Origin: an uncultured Clostridia bacterium
GTDB lineage: Bacteria > Bacillota > Clostridia > Oscillospirales > Acutalibacteraceae
DNA: 64,000 nt
Assembly: GCA_944380725.1 (NCBI GenBank)
Contig: CALWIK010000002.1
Coordinates: 62,001 to 126,000, forward strand
Direction of reading: 5' to 3'
Position numbers and translations under genes: made by a program. Below, piece by piece: positions 1 to 9,083 of this stretch (position 1 is the stretch's first letter; each line of letters opens with the position of its first letter). Below the pieces are notes generated by a model. It saw nothing but the letters and a program-made list of their open reading frames with translations. It was not told the DNA's origin and ran no database searches.

Positions 1-737
1 TCGGAGATAACCCCGCTTCAAAAGTTTATGTGAATAATAAAAAGAAAGTTTGCGAAAAAATCGGCATAAAATCTTACGAATTTACGTTACCAACTAATAC
101 TACTGAATCTGAGCTTTTAAAATTAATCTATGGTTTAAATAGAAGAGAAGATATAAATGGAATCTTAGTTCAGTTGCCTCTTCCCTCTCACATAAATGAA
201 AAAAAAATTATAGAAAATATTAATCCTATAAAAGATGTTGATGCATTTAATGAGATAAATATTGGAAAAATCATGACTGGTAATTTTAACTTTTTGCCTT
301 GTACTCCTGCCGGCATTGTATATTTGCTTAAAGAATCTAACATAAAAATTGAAGGAAAACACTGTGTTATTATTGGCAGAAGTAATATCGTTGGCAAGCC
401 TTTAGCTATGCTTATGTTACACAATGATGCTACTGTTACGATTTGCCATAGCAAGACTAAAAATCTAAAAGAAATTTGTAAAACTGCTGATATTTTAATT
501 GCTGCAATTGGTAAGCCAGCATTTATTTCGTGCGATGTAATAAAACCTGGCGCTGTTGTTGTTGATGTGGGAATAAATCGCGATATAAATGGTCATATAT
601 GTGGTGATGTAGACTTTGAAAAGGTAAAAGATATTGCATCTTTTATTACTCCTGTTCCAGGCGGAGTTGGCCCTATGACAATCGCTATGCTTATGAAAAA
701 TACTATTACTGCTACTTTATTACAAAAAAACATATAA
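1..737 (+). CDS. folD: Bifunctional methylenetetrahydrofolate dehydrogenase/cyclohydrolase FolD (5' partial)
   Basis: FolD interconverts 5,10-methylene-, methenyl- and 10-formyl-tetrahydrofolate in the cytosol. The reading frame is already open at the left edge (codons from base 3 read GDNPASKVYV, the usual FolD N-terminal region), so about 35 to 40 N-terminal residues lie outside the window. The GTG at 30 is internal, not the start. Seen motifs are the active-site region with VQLPLP, PCTPAG, the dinucleotide-binding GRSNIVGKPLAMLM, and the C-terminal TPVPGGVGPMT signature. About 244 of a usual 280 residues are present and intact. The next gene fbp follows after 33 bases, which suggests co-transcription. 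Identity is secure from the motifs. Confidence 0.96.
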   Translation, partial: GDNPASKVYVNNKKKVCEKIGIKSYEFTLPTNTTESELLKLIYGLNRREDINGILVQLPLPSHINEKKIIENINPIKDVDAFNEINIGKIMTGNFNFLPCTPAGIVYLLKESNIKIEGKHCVIIGRSNIVGKPLAMLMLHNDATVTICHSKTKNLKEICKTADILIAAIGKPAFISCDVIKPGAVVVDVGINRDINGHICGDVDFEKVKDIASFITPVPGGVGPMTIAMLMKNTITATLLQKNI

Positions 738-770
738 ATTTTATTTTTTATTTTTAAAAGGAGTGTTTTT

Positions 771-2744
771 ATGGATATTTCTCAAAATGATATTGGGAGA
801 TTAAAATTATTATCCGAAAAATATTGCAATGTACAATCTGCAGCAACGGAACTTATAAACCTTCAGGCAATCACAAACCTTCCTAAGGGAACAGAGCACT
901 TTATTTCGGATTTGCATGGCGAATTTGAAACCTTTTATCATATTAGCAATAATGCTTCGGGAGCTATTAGAGAAAAAATAGATCGTTTGTTTGAGTCTGA
1001 ACTGAATGATGAAGAGCGTGCTAAACTTTCTACTCTTATATATTATCCTGTAGAAAAATTGAATGAACTGACCATAATGGAGGTTAATACTAAAGAATGG
1101 TACACTGACACAATAAATAGATTGATTAAAATTTGCCGTCTCGTTGGCTCAAAATATACTAAAAGCAAAGTCCGAAAGGCTTTACCACCCGACTTTGCTT
1201 ATATAATTGAAGAACTTTTATACAGTAGCTGCGAAATTCATAACAAGTCGTATTACTATGCCAATATCGTCGATACTATAATAGAAATTGGCCGTGCGGA
1301 CGCTGTTATTGTAGCAATTTGTAACACTATAAAAAAATTAATCGTTGATCATATGCATATTGTTGGAGATATTTTTGATCGTGGCCCTCGAGCCGATATC
1401 GTTCTTGATTCTATTTTAAAACATCATTCTATAGATATCCAGTGGGGAAATCATGATATAATTTGGATGGGCGCAGCTTGTGGCAACACAACTTGTATTG
1501 CAGTTGCGCTCTGTAATTCTATTAACTATAATAATCTGGAATTTATTGAAGAAGGTTATGGAATTAATTTGAGACCTTTGGCTGTTTTTGCTGCTAAGGT
1601 TTATAAAAATACTAACATTTCTTGTTTTAAAACTAAAAATATAAACTCCGATAGTACATGTAGTTTTATTGGCTCTGATTTAACTGCTAAAATGTTTAAA
1701 GCTATGTCTATAATACGATTTAAGCTTGAAGGGCAAACTATTAAACGTAACCCTGATTTTAATATGTCTGACCGATTGCTTTTAGATAAAATCGATTATG
1801 AAAATAACACTGTAAAAATAGGTGATGTAGATTATTTATTAAAAGATACAGACTTTCCTACTGTTGACAAGACTGAACCTTATAAGCTAACTTCAGAAGA
1901 AAATGAATTGATTTTGCAATTGCAGTCTGCTTTTTTACATAACGAAAAACTTCAGCGACATATAAAATTTTTATACACCCATGGAAACATTTATAAATGC
2001 TTTAATTCTAATTTGTTATTGCATGGATGCGTTCCTTTAAACGAAGACGGGTCTTTGATGGTTTTTAACTTTGCAGGGAAAAAACTTGCTGGAAAAAATT
2101 TTTTGGACTATGCTGAACAAGTTGTAAGGAATGCTTATTTTAATAAAAGATCAAATGAGAATCAAAAAAATTCTGACTTTTTATGGTATTTATGGTGTGG
2201 AAAATTTTCTCCACTCTTTGGCAAAGATAAAATGGCTACTTTTGAACGTCTGCTTGTAAAAGATAAATCCACTCACTACGAAACTAAAAATGCGTACTAC
2301 AAGTATACTTATGATGAAAAAACATGTAACAAAATTTTACGTTTGTTTGGACTTAATGATGGATATTCTCATATTATAAATGGGCATATCCCTGTAAAAT
2401 CGAAAGACGGCGAGCAGCCTGTGCGTGCAAATGGAAAATTAATTGTTATTGATGGTGGCTTCTGTAAGGCCTATCAAAAAACTACAGGCACAGCAGGATA
2501 TACTCTTATTTATAATTCTTATGGATTGAGGCTTTGTGCACATGAGCCTTTTGAGGGAATTTTTGCAGCTATAAATAATAATACAGACATATTTTCTACT
2601 TATGTTGTTTCTGAAAAAGTTAACCAGAGAATTACCGTTGGTCAAACCGATAAAGGAGCTGAAATTTTTGCAACTATTTTAGATCTAAAAAAATTAATAT
2701 ACGCCTATCAAACTGGTATTATTAAAGAAAAATATAGAATGTAG
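771..2744 (+). CDS. fbp: Class III (Firmicutes-type) fructose-1,6-bisphosphatase
   Basis: This 657-residue protein is a full-length class III FBPase, a gluconeogenic enzyme that hydrolyses fructose 1,6-bisphosphate to fructose 6-phosphate. It has the metallophosphatase signatures of that family: FISDLHGE near the N-terminus, GDIFDRGP with the following ADIVLDS, and QWGNHD, then a late INGHIPVKS and VIDGGFCKAYQ region. Length matches the family (about 640 to 670). The ATG is preceded by AGGAGTG at a normal distance. It stands 33 bases after folD, and the AT-rich gap to the next gene shows no clear terminator. Class III is typical of Firmicutes and unrelated to the class I enzyme of other bacteria. 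Confidence 0.96.
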   Translation: MDISQNDIGRLKLLSEKYCNVQSAATELINLQAITNLPKGTEHFISDLHGEFETFYHISNNASGAIREKIDRLFESELNDEERAKLSTLIYYPVEKLNELTIMEVNTKEWYTDTINRLIKICRLVGSKYTKSKVRKALPPDFAYIIEELLYSSCEIHNKSYYYANIVDTIIEIGRADAVIVAICNTIKKLIVDHMHIVGDIFDRGPRADIVLDSILKHHSIDIQWGNHDIIWMGAACGNTTCIAVALCNSINYNNLEFIEEGYGINLRPLAVFAAKVYKNTNISCFKTKNINSDSTCSFIGSDLTAKMFKAMSIIRFKLEGQTIKRNPDFNMSDRLLLDKIDYENNTVKIGDVDYLLKDTDFPTVDKTEPYKLTSEENELILQLQSAFLHNEKLQRHIKFLYTHGNIYKCFNSNLLLHGCVPLNEDGSLMVFNFAGKKLAGKNFLDYAEQVVRNAYFNKRSNENQKNSDFLWYLWCGKFSPLFGKDKMATFERLLVKDKSTHYETKNAYYKYTYDEKTCNKILRLFGLNDGYSHIINGHIPVKSKDGEQPVRANGKLIVIDGGFCKAYQKTTGTAGYTLIYNSYGLRLCAHEPFEGIFAAINNNTDIFSTYVVSEKVNQRITVGQTDKGAEIFATILDLKKLIYAYQTGIIKEKYRM

Positions 2745-2880
2745 TTGATAAATTTTATTTTTATTGTTGCAAATTTCTGCATTTTGTGATACCATTTATA
2801 TTACACTTATATATTTTTATTCTTACACATTCATTTTAATAACGAACTTTGCCTTAATTTATTTTTGAAAGGGCGTTAGT

Positions 2881-4188
2881 ATGATTAAGGATATCTTAAA
2901 GGAGAATGTTACTCAAGAAAAGACTGGTATATATTATTCTTATTTGCGAATTTTAAATGATGAGCTTATTCCTGCTATGGGTTGTACTGAACCTATTTCT
3001 CTTGCTTATGCTGCTGCAAAAGCTCGATGCATCTTGGGAGCCTTACCGGATAAGATCGATGTAATCGTTAGTGGTAACATAGTTAAAAATGTAAAGAGTG
3101 TGGTGGTTCCCAACACTAATGGATTAAAAGGGATAAAAGCTGCTGTGGCTGCTGGTATAATCTCTGGCAGAGAGGATAAAATTCTTGAAGTTTTAGAGGA
3201 TTTGTCTGATGAACAAAAAGATCAGATTATTCATTATATTGAAAATACTTGTATCAATGTCTCTCTTTCTGACAGTGATTTGAACTTCGATATTCTTCTA
3301 ACTTTATACAAAGATAATTCTTATTCTAAATTGAGGATTGTCGATGACCACACAAATGTTGTTTTAATTGAAAAAAATGGAGAAATTTTATATACGCCTG
3401 AAAAAATTAATTCGCATGTTATTCATAATAATGACAAATTATTACTTAACATAAATGATATTTTTAAATTTGCTAATATTGTTGAAATTAATGATGTGAA
3501 AGATGTTATTTCTAGACAGATTAATTTTAATACCGCTATTGCAGAAGAAGGCTTAAAAGGTAATTATGGTGCTAATGTTGGCAAAACTTTATTATCTTTA
3601 TACGGAAATGATGTGAAAACTCGCGCTAAGGCTAAAGCTGCTGCTGGATCGGATGCTCGTATGAATGGTTGTGAACTGCCTGTTATTATTATTTCGGGCA
3701 GTGGTAATCAGGGGTTGGCTGTGAGTGTCCCTGTTATTGAATATGCTATAGAATATAATGTTGCCAGTGATGTTTTATATCGTGCACTTGTTTTATCTAA
3801 CTTAATTGCAGTGCATCTTAAGTCTGGGATCGGCAGCCTTTCTGCTTTTTGTGGTGCTGTTTGCGCTGGTTGTGCTAGTGGTGCAGCTATTGCCTATATG
3901 CTTGGCGGTGGAGTGGAGGCAATTTCTGCTACACTTTCTAATTCTCTTGCTATTGTCTCTGGAATTGTTTGCGACGGCGCTAAGTCTTCTTGTGCAGCTA
4001 AAATTGCTGCTTCTGTTGAGGCAGGTATTTTAGGGTATCACATGTATCTTAATGAAAATAAATTTTCAAACGGAGATGGATTCCTTGGAAGTAACATTGA
4101 GGAAACAATAAATAATATTTGGAGAATTGGAAAGAATGGTATGAAACAAACCGATATGGAAATTTTAAATATTATGACGGAAAATTAA
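2881..4188 (+). CDS. L-cysteine desulfidase / serine dehydratase alpha-family protein (CyuA/YhaM type)
   Basis: The 435-residue product belongs to the UPF0597/CdsB family. Characterised members use an oxygen-sensitive 4Fe-4S cluster to break L-cysteine into pyruvate, ammonia and sulfide. Visible family marks are MGCTEPISLAYAAAKA near residue 40, the central GSGNQGLAVSVPVIEYA and a Cys-rich CGAVCAGCASGAA segment followed by a glycine-rich stretch. The three expected cluster cysteines (one early in GCTEP, two late) are all there. The ATG has GAAAGGG upstream. The family also includes L-serine dehydratase-like members, so the substrate is inferred. The gene is followed after 26 bases by an unknown secreted protein. 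Confidence 0.85.
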   Translation: MIKDILKENVTQEKTGIYYSYLRILNDELIPAMGCTEPISLAYAAAKARCILGALPDKIDVIVSGNIVKNVKSVVVPNTNGLKGIKAAVAAGIISGREDKILEVLEDLSDEQKDQIIHYIENTCINVSLSDSDLNFDILLTLYKDNSYSKLRIVDDHTNVVLIEKNGEILYTPEKINSHVIHNNDKLLLNINDIFKFANIVEINDVKDVISRQINFNTAIAEEGLKGNYGANVGKTLLSLYGNDVKTRAKAKAAAGSDARMNGCELPVIIISGSGNQGLAVSVPVIEYAIEYNVASDVLYRALVLSNLIAVHLKSGIGSLSAFCGAVCAGCASGAAIAYMLGGGVEAISATLSNSLAIVSGIVCDGAKSSCAAKIAASVEAGILGYHMYLNENKFSNGDGFLGSNIEETINNIWRIGKNGMKQTDMEILNIMTEN

Positions 4189-4214
4189 TTATCAACTTTT
4201 TGGAGCGCTTTTTA

Positions 4215-4856
4215 ATGAAAAAATTTGTGTCGCATGTCTTAATTTATTCTATTTTACTTTTTTATTTTCCTGTTAATTTTTGTTGCAGCATTGACAGTAA
4301 CAAAAATATTAGTAACAATCGTATAAAAAACGATCGTGATAATAAAAGCAAGGAAGATTCTCTATCTACTAGTTTTAATACGTGTTGCAATGCTGATAAA
4401 GAAAAGATTAATAATAAAAATTATAAATATTCTTTAAAGCCCCTCCGTTTTCGTGGCTTTAGAAACGTGCCTTCTAAAAGGCCTATTAAAAAAATTCGTG
4501 TTTTACGATTTAAAAATAATAGCCAAGCTCTTTTTAAATTGAAAAAGGATATTTTAGAAATTTCAAAAGACCAAAATTTTACTGATGCAGTTTTAAAAAA
4601 TTACAGTTTGTCACACGAAGATCCTTTATTGATTAAATGTATAAAAATGCCTTTTAGCATGATATATAATATATGCAAAAAAGTGCTTGATTGTACTGTT
4701 GGATATTTAATTGGTAGAAAAGCCTCTGATTTTATTGAAAATGTTATTATTCCCGGTATAATGTGTTTGGCACTTTACAAAAAAGTTCCTTTTATTAAAC
4801 AAAATGTTGATTGGTCGATGAGTTATTTTTTTGATGAAAATGAAAAAGAAAAATAA
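4215..4856 (+). CDS. Secreted basic protein of unknown function
   Basis: I do not recognise this 213-residue protein. I start it at the ATG at 4215 because TTGGAGCG lies just upstream. A longer reading from 4119 would run through the 3' end of the previous gene and hide the signal sequence. Residues 1 to 25 form a signal peptide ending in FCCS, which might be a lipoprotein cysteine but is not a clean lipobox. A Lys/Asn-rich, low-complexity stretch follows (to about residue 65), then an Arg/Lys-rich segment. A C-terminal part has two moderately hydrophobic stretches with cysteines. Its last 23 bases overlap queH, so the two are translated from one message. No function can be given. Confidence 0.65.
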   Translation: MKKFVSHVLIYSILLFYFPVNFCCSIDSNKNISNNRIKNDRDNKSKEDSLSTSFNTCCNADKEKINNKNYKYSLKPLRFRGFRNVPSKRPIKKIRVLRFKNNSQALFKLKKDILEISKDQNFTDAVLKNYSLSHEDPLLIKCIKMPFSMIYNICKKVLDCTVGYLIGRKASDFIENVIIPGIMCLALYKKVPFIKQNVDWSMSYFFDENEKEK

Positions 4857-5469
4857 TAATTATCAGAAAATTCTTGACGATGTTCTTGAGCAAATTAAAT
4901 TTAAACCAGAATTACCAAAATTGTTATTGCACTGCTGCTGCGCACCTTGCAGCAGTTACGTTTTTGAATATTTAGCGCATTACTTTAACATAACTGCTCT
5001 ATTTTACAACCCTAATATTTCTACTAAAGAAGAACATAACTTTAGACTAAATGAACTTAAACGTCTTATTTTAGAAATGGACTTTCAGGATAAAATTAAA
5101 TTAATAGAAGAACCTTACTGTCCACAAGATTTTAATAAGATTGCTACCGGTTTTGAGGAATGCCCTGAGGGCTCCTATAGATGTTGGAAATGTTATTATA
5201 TAAGATTGCTAAAAACTGCGCTCATCGCTAAAAAACTAAATTTTGATTATTTTGCTACGACACTTACTATTAGCCCTTATAAAAATGCTAATAAGCTTAA
5301 TGAGATCGGTAAAAATTTATCTTTGAAGTATAATGTGAGTTATTTATTTTCTGATTTTAAGAAAAAAAATGGATATAAACGTTCCATAGAACTTTCAAAA
5401 AAATATTCACTTTATAGGCAAAATTATTGTGGATGTGAATTTTCGAAAAAGTCTATTAATCATGACTAG
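4834..5469 (+). CDS. queH: Epoxyqueuosine reductase QueH
   Basis: QueH performs the last step of queuosine synthesis, reducing epoxyqueuosine to queuosine in tRNA. It is the cobalamin-independent replacement for QueG. The protein has the diagnostic N-terminal LLLHCCCAPCSSYV (cysteines about 34 to 36 and 39), the middle CPEGSYRCWKCYYIR, TTLTISPYKN and a C-terminal YCGCEFS, which together supply the metal and iron-sulfur ligands. Length (211 residues) suits the family. ATG codons at 4834 and 4840 are both possible. Either overlaps the end of the preceding gene. A hairpin terminator begins at the stop codon. Confidence 0.95.
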   Translation: MKMKKKNNNYQKILDDVLEQIKFKPELPKLLLHCCCAPCSSYVFEYLAHYFNITALFYNPNISTKEEHNFRLNELKRLILEMDFQDKIKLIEEPYCPQDFNKIATGFEECPEGSYRCWKCYYIRLLKTALIAKKLNFDYFATTLTISPYKNANKLNEIGKNLSLKYNVSYLFSDFKKKNGYKRSIELSKKYSLYRQNYCGCEFSKKSINHD

Positions 5470-5498
5470 GTTTGCATTTTATGTGACCTAGTCTTTTT
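5464..5498 (+). terminator. Rho-independent terminator after queH
   Basis: GACTAGGT (5464-5471) pairs perfectly with ACCTAGTC (5486-5493) and is followed by TTTTTAT. The stem begins inside the queH stop codon. It should end the fbp-side message before spoVAC. Confidence 0.8.
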
Positions 5499-5558
5499 AT
5501 ATATTATTTTCTGAATAAACATTATTTTATTTGCAAAAAATATAAAGAGAAAGGATGT

Positions 5559-6005
5559 GTGTGTTTATTGAAACCAACAGAAAATGAATATTCAAAAATG
5601 TCTGATGCAGCATCTCCAAAATCTCCCTTTGGCAAAAATGTATTCTGGGCTTTTATTTTTGGCGGTGCTATTTGTACTCTTGGCCAATTTTTAACGAACT
5701 TTTTTCAAAATTTTTGTAGTTTAAATTTAAAAGAATCTCGTGCTGCAGTATCTATAACTTTAGTTGGTATTGGAGCTTTGCTTACAGCTTTACGTGTTTA
5801 CGATAAAATAGCAAAACATGCCGGTGCGGGAACACTCGTTCCTATCACAGGCTTTGCGAATTCTGTTGTTGCTCCTGCAATCGAATTTAAAAGTGAAGGT
5901 CATGTTATGGGTATAGGCGCAAAAATGTTTATTATTGCAGGCCCAGTTCTAGTTTTTGGCGTTGTTGCTTCTACAATTTATGGTCTTGTTTTATTGATCC
6001 TTTAA
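5559..6005 (+). CDS. spoVAC: Stage V sporulation protein AC (spore DPA channel component)
   Basis: SpoVAC is a membrane protein of the SpoVA complex, which imports dipicolinic acid into the forespore and releases it at germination. It acts as a mechanosensitive channel in Bacillus. The 148-residue sequence has several hydrophobic helices and family stretches such as SPFGKNVFWAFIFGGAICT, HAGAGTLVPITGFANS and APAIEFKSEGHVMGIGAKMF. The start is GTG at 5559 or TTG at 5568. GAGAAAGG sits close upstream, and the ATG at 5555 is out of frame. SpoVAC usually stands next to SpoVAD and SpoVAE, but neither is adjacent here. The gene converges on spoIIE with no obvious terminator between. Confidence 0.93.
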   Translation: MCLLKPTENEYSKMSDAASPKSPFGKNVFWAFIFGGAICTLGQFLTNFFQNFCSLNLKESRAAVSITLVGIGALLTALRVYDKIAKHAGAGTLVPITGFANSVVAPAIEFKSEGHVMGIGAKMFIIAGPVLVFGVVASTIYGLVLLIL

Positions 6006-6040
6006 CTTCTTAAAAGCACTGCACGATATAACCTATTTAT

Positions 6041-8368
6041 TTAATTATCAATTATTTTTATTGTAACTACAGTTATATCATCGTCAAAATCATCTTTATT
6101 ATTATTTAAGATTTTTTTTATTGTAGAATTTGCAAAATCTTGAGGATTCTCATCTTTCCAGCTTTTAAAAAAGAGTTCTAGCCAATCGTCGCCCTTAGAT
6201 ATTGCTCCGTCAGAAATCATTAAAATTTTATCATTTGGCTCAAGTCTGCAAGTATCTTCTGCTATATTAATTTCTTTTAAAATTCCTATAGGCAACGATG
6301 ATTTTGAAAAACGGAATATTTCTTCATTTTTCTTCAATAACGTAAATGGTGCCCCTGCTTTTAGTAGTTTGGTTTTTCCACTAAATAGATCTAGAGAAAA
6401 AATATCAAGCGTAGCTAAAAATTCATCTTCAGACTTTATTTGTAAAATTGAATTTGTTATTTTTATTGCTGTTGAAAAATTTATTCCTGATTTCACTAAA
6501 TTTTCCATCACTTTGCAAGTCATAGCTCCCTCTACTGCTGCTCTGCTTCCTGTTCCCATCCCATCGCTTAATATAAATATTTTTCGGCCAAAACCATCCT
6601 CAAAGTTTGTATAATTATCTCCACAAAGCAGACCATTTTTACAAATATGTTGGGCTATTCCGATTTGTATGTTAAGACTTGGCTTTTCTGTAAAAGTGAT
6701 TCTGCACATATTTGAAATTGTGTTAGTGCATGCTAAAATAAGTGCCTTACGGCATAGTCTAGATAGCTTTCTTTTTAAATTTAATTTTTCTAACTTTTCT
6801 TTTTCTTCTTTATCAAGATCGATTTCTATTGTTAACCTTTTGTATTTATTGTATCTGCAGCATACATTAAGAGTGTTTATGCCAAAGCGATTTAATTCTA
6901 ATTTGATTTTTTTAGAGAGATCTAAATCAAATGTGTCTAAATCTTTTATTTCTGTTACTATGTCCGACATTAAGAGACCTATATCAAAAAATTGTTCCGA
7001 AACAAACTCTCTAACTTCAGATACTCTCTTTTCCGATATTTTTTTTTCTAAGAGATTTTTATACTTTTCATTAATATTATTTGTTAAATCCACAACTCTT
7101 TTACATCTTTTAGCAAAACTTGGTGGGATATCACTTTTCAATATTTTTCCTTTTCTTTTCAAGCTCTGATCAATTTTAGATAGTGATTTTGTCGTTTCTA
7201 TATTTTTTGGCCCAAAACAAAAAGTCTTAAATCCACAATTGTTGCAAACTTTATTTGTTGCTTCTAAAATTGTGTTACTTCCTGTACTTTTGCCTATTTG
7301 TGACAGCTTTTTCGAAACTAAATTTATTGATTCAGATATATTTATCATCGCATTCGATATTAAATTTAGCCTCATTGAAACACTATCTTTAAGCCCTTCA
7401 TAATTTTGATAGTTTGTTGATACGAAAAATAAATCTACAAATTGATTGCCTATATCATTATTTAAAAAAATAAAAATCAGACTTGCTGCTAAACTCTCAT
7501 AAATTCCCGATATTACTATTGTTGGATTGCCCGTCTGAATAGAAATAATTAGGTTAGAAACTAAAAACGAAAAGCAGCACGCTATTTTCCCAAAAGGAGA
7601 AGTTAACCCTGCGGTCAAACCTCCAAATGCATATGCACCCATAATGTAGCTTGGTTCTTTATAGGCTAATCCTAAAATAACACCTGCTGTTATTCCCGCT
7701 ATGCTTCCTCCAAATATGCCCATAAATTTCGAACAAAAAATTATTACTAAAATAGCTAAAACTTTGCCTAAAGATATATTTCCAAAATTTACTGATAATA
7801 AAGATAATATCACAAAGAAAACAGTGATACATATAGATATTAGATCTGATTGATTTAACTTCTTTCTTCTCTTATAAAATCTATTTATACTTTTATAAAA
7901 AAAATATGAAGCTCCTCCCGAAAATATTGCCTCCACTAGATATATGACTAATTCATCGATTTCGTTTGTAATAGATATATTTATTGCTAACCCTGTAGCA
8001 ATTGTAGTTGCAAACGCTATAATTGGTGAATATAACTTGTTTTCTTTCAATTTATGTAAATCATTCAACGTCCATCTTATAGAACATACTGCAATTGCTG
8101 TAGAAACATATCTTATGCCAACATCTATTTCAGATGGCAATATGTAGCCTAGTATTGTTCCAATTAAACTAAACAAAATGTTTTTATATGGAACCGCAGC
8201 TAAAAAAGCTGTTCCAAAAGGTGTGTATGTACCAAAAAGCGTTCCTTTTGATATAAATATTGATATAGCAAAATAGAAAATATTTTCTTTAATTATTTTT
8301 ATTTGTTCTGCTGAAACTAAATTTTTTACGTTTTTTTCTGCGGTTGTTATAAAATTTGTATCTTTCAT
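6041..8368 (-). CDS. spoIIE: Stage II sporulation protein E (SpoIIE), membrane PP2C phosphatase
   Basis: SpoIIE dephosphorylates the anti-anti-sigma factor SpoIIAA and thereby activates sigma-F in the forespore; it also acts at the polar septum. The 775-residue product has a polytopic N-terminal half (about ten hydrophobic segments up to residue ~330). A linker contains CNNCGF and similar cysteines. The C-terminal PP2C domain has ILSDGMGTGSRAAVEG, LLKAGAPFT and MISDGAISKGD followed by a late DDDITVVTIKI. Slightly shorter than the 827 residues of B. subtilis, as in many Clostridia. The gene is alone in its transcription unit. I looked for a Spo0A box in its upstream region and saw no good one. 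Confidence 0.95.
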   Translation of the reverse strand: MKDTNFITTAEKNVKNLVSAEQIKIIKENIFYFAISIFISKGTLFGTYTPFGTAFLAAVPYKNILFSLIGTILGYILPSEIDVGIRYVSTAIAVCSIRWTLNDLHKLKENKLYSPIIAFATTIATGLAINISITNEIDELVIYLVEAIFSGGASYFFYKSINRFYKRRKKLNQSDLISICITVFFVILSLLSVNFGNISLGKVLAILVIIFCSKFMGIFGGSIAGITAGVILGLAYKEPSYIMGAYAFGGLTAGLTSPFGKIACCFSFLVSNLIISIQTGNPTIVISGIYESLAASLIFIFLNNDIGNQFVDLFFVSTNYQNYEGLKDSVSMRLNLISNAMINISESINLVSKKLSQIGKSTGSNTILEATNKVCNNCGFKTFCFGPKNIETTKSLSKIDQSLKRKGKILKSDIPPSFAKRCKRVVDLTNNINEKYKNLLEKKISEKRVSEVREFVSEQFFDIGLLMSDIVTEIKDLDTFDLDLSKKIKLELNRFGINTLNVCCRYNKYKRLTIEIDLDKEEKEKLEKLNLKRKLSRLCRKALILACTNTISNMCRITFTEKPSLNIQIGIAQHICKNGLLCGDNYTNFEDGFGRKIFILSDGMGTGSRAAVEGAMTCKVMENLVKSGINFSTAIKITNSILQIKSEDEFLATLDIFSLDLFSGKTKLLKAGAPFTLLKKNEEIFRFSKSSLPIGILKEINIAEDTCRLEPNDKILMISDGAISKGDDWLELFFKSWKDENPQDFANSTIKKILNNNKDDFDDDITVVTIKIIDN

Positions 8369-8680
8369 TTATACATCACCTGAGTTTTAGACATAGTTTT
8401 ATTTTGTTTTAATACTAATAAAATTATATCTTTTCCCAACGTCAGAGCATGTCTTAACTCGCTGAATTTTTTTGGATTTTTATAGGGATCACAATCGCTA
8501 AATGTTTTAAAATGAGTTTTATTGAAAAATTAATTAATCTGATTTTATATATTAAATTAAAATATTACACGATATAGTACGGATTTAAATTTATTTTATA
8601 AAAATGTTTTTATTTATCATAAATTATTAAAATTTTTTATATTATTTAATTATAAATTTATTTAAAGGAGGAAAAATATC
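8369..8680. other. Divergent intergenic region, 312 bp
   Basis: This very AT-rich gap separates spoIIE (leftward) from the spore-type trio (rightward). On the + strand a weak sigma-A-like pair TTGAAA (8522-8527) and TATATA (8546-8551), spacing 18, would leave a leader of about 120 bases before the TTG at 8681. A GATATAGTA around 8571 loosely resembles a sporulation-sigma -10 element, but the match is poor. I see no gene, structured RNA or repeat in it. Confidence 0.35.
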
Positions 8681-9067
8681 TTGGCACAACAAGGATCTAT
8701 TGCTATAAATGTTTACACATCTAGATCACAAATTCCACTAAAAAATGCTATGATCTCTGTAACTTCAGGAAATGAAAATAATCCAACTCTATTAGGTTTT
8801 AGAACAACTGATGAATCTGGCAAAGTTGAACCAATTTATATAGACACTCCAGATTTAGAGCTGTCTTTAAGTCCATCTAACTCAAAACCTTTTACAGTGT
8901 GTAACATAAAAGTTTCTCACCCATCGTATTATACGTTGACTATTACAGACGTCCAAGTATTTGCCAACACTCAAACTTTACAAAATGTTGAATTGATTCC
9001 GCTAGAAGAAAACAGCAAACCAGAAGATAGATTTATTAATATAAATACTCCTGCACAAAATTTATAA
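8681..9067 (+). CDS. Beta-sandwich protein, carboxypeptidase regulatory-like domain
   Basis: The 128-residue protein has no signal peptide or membrane segment. It looks like one small beta-sandwich: GSIAINVYTSRSQIPLKNAM, then a TTDESGKVEPIYID turn and alternating strands, as in CarboxypepD regulatory-like or Cna-B-like folds. It starts with TTG at 8681 behind an excellent AAAGGAGG (8664-8671), with no nearer ATG. It is followed after 16 bases by the SpoIID/PG-binding gene, with which it forms an operon. In Clostridia, genes of this kind accompany peptidoglycan-binding proteins of spores, so a structural or adaptor role at the spore surface is a reasonable but unproved inference. Confidence 0.7.
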   Translation: MAQQGSIAINVYTSRSQIPLKNAMISVTSGNENNPTLLGFRTTDESGKVEPIYIDTPDLELSLSPSNSKPFTVCNIKVSHPSYYTLTITDVQVFANTQTLQNVELIPLEENSKPEDRFININTPAQNL

Positions 9068-9083
9068 AAATTAAGGTGATAAT

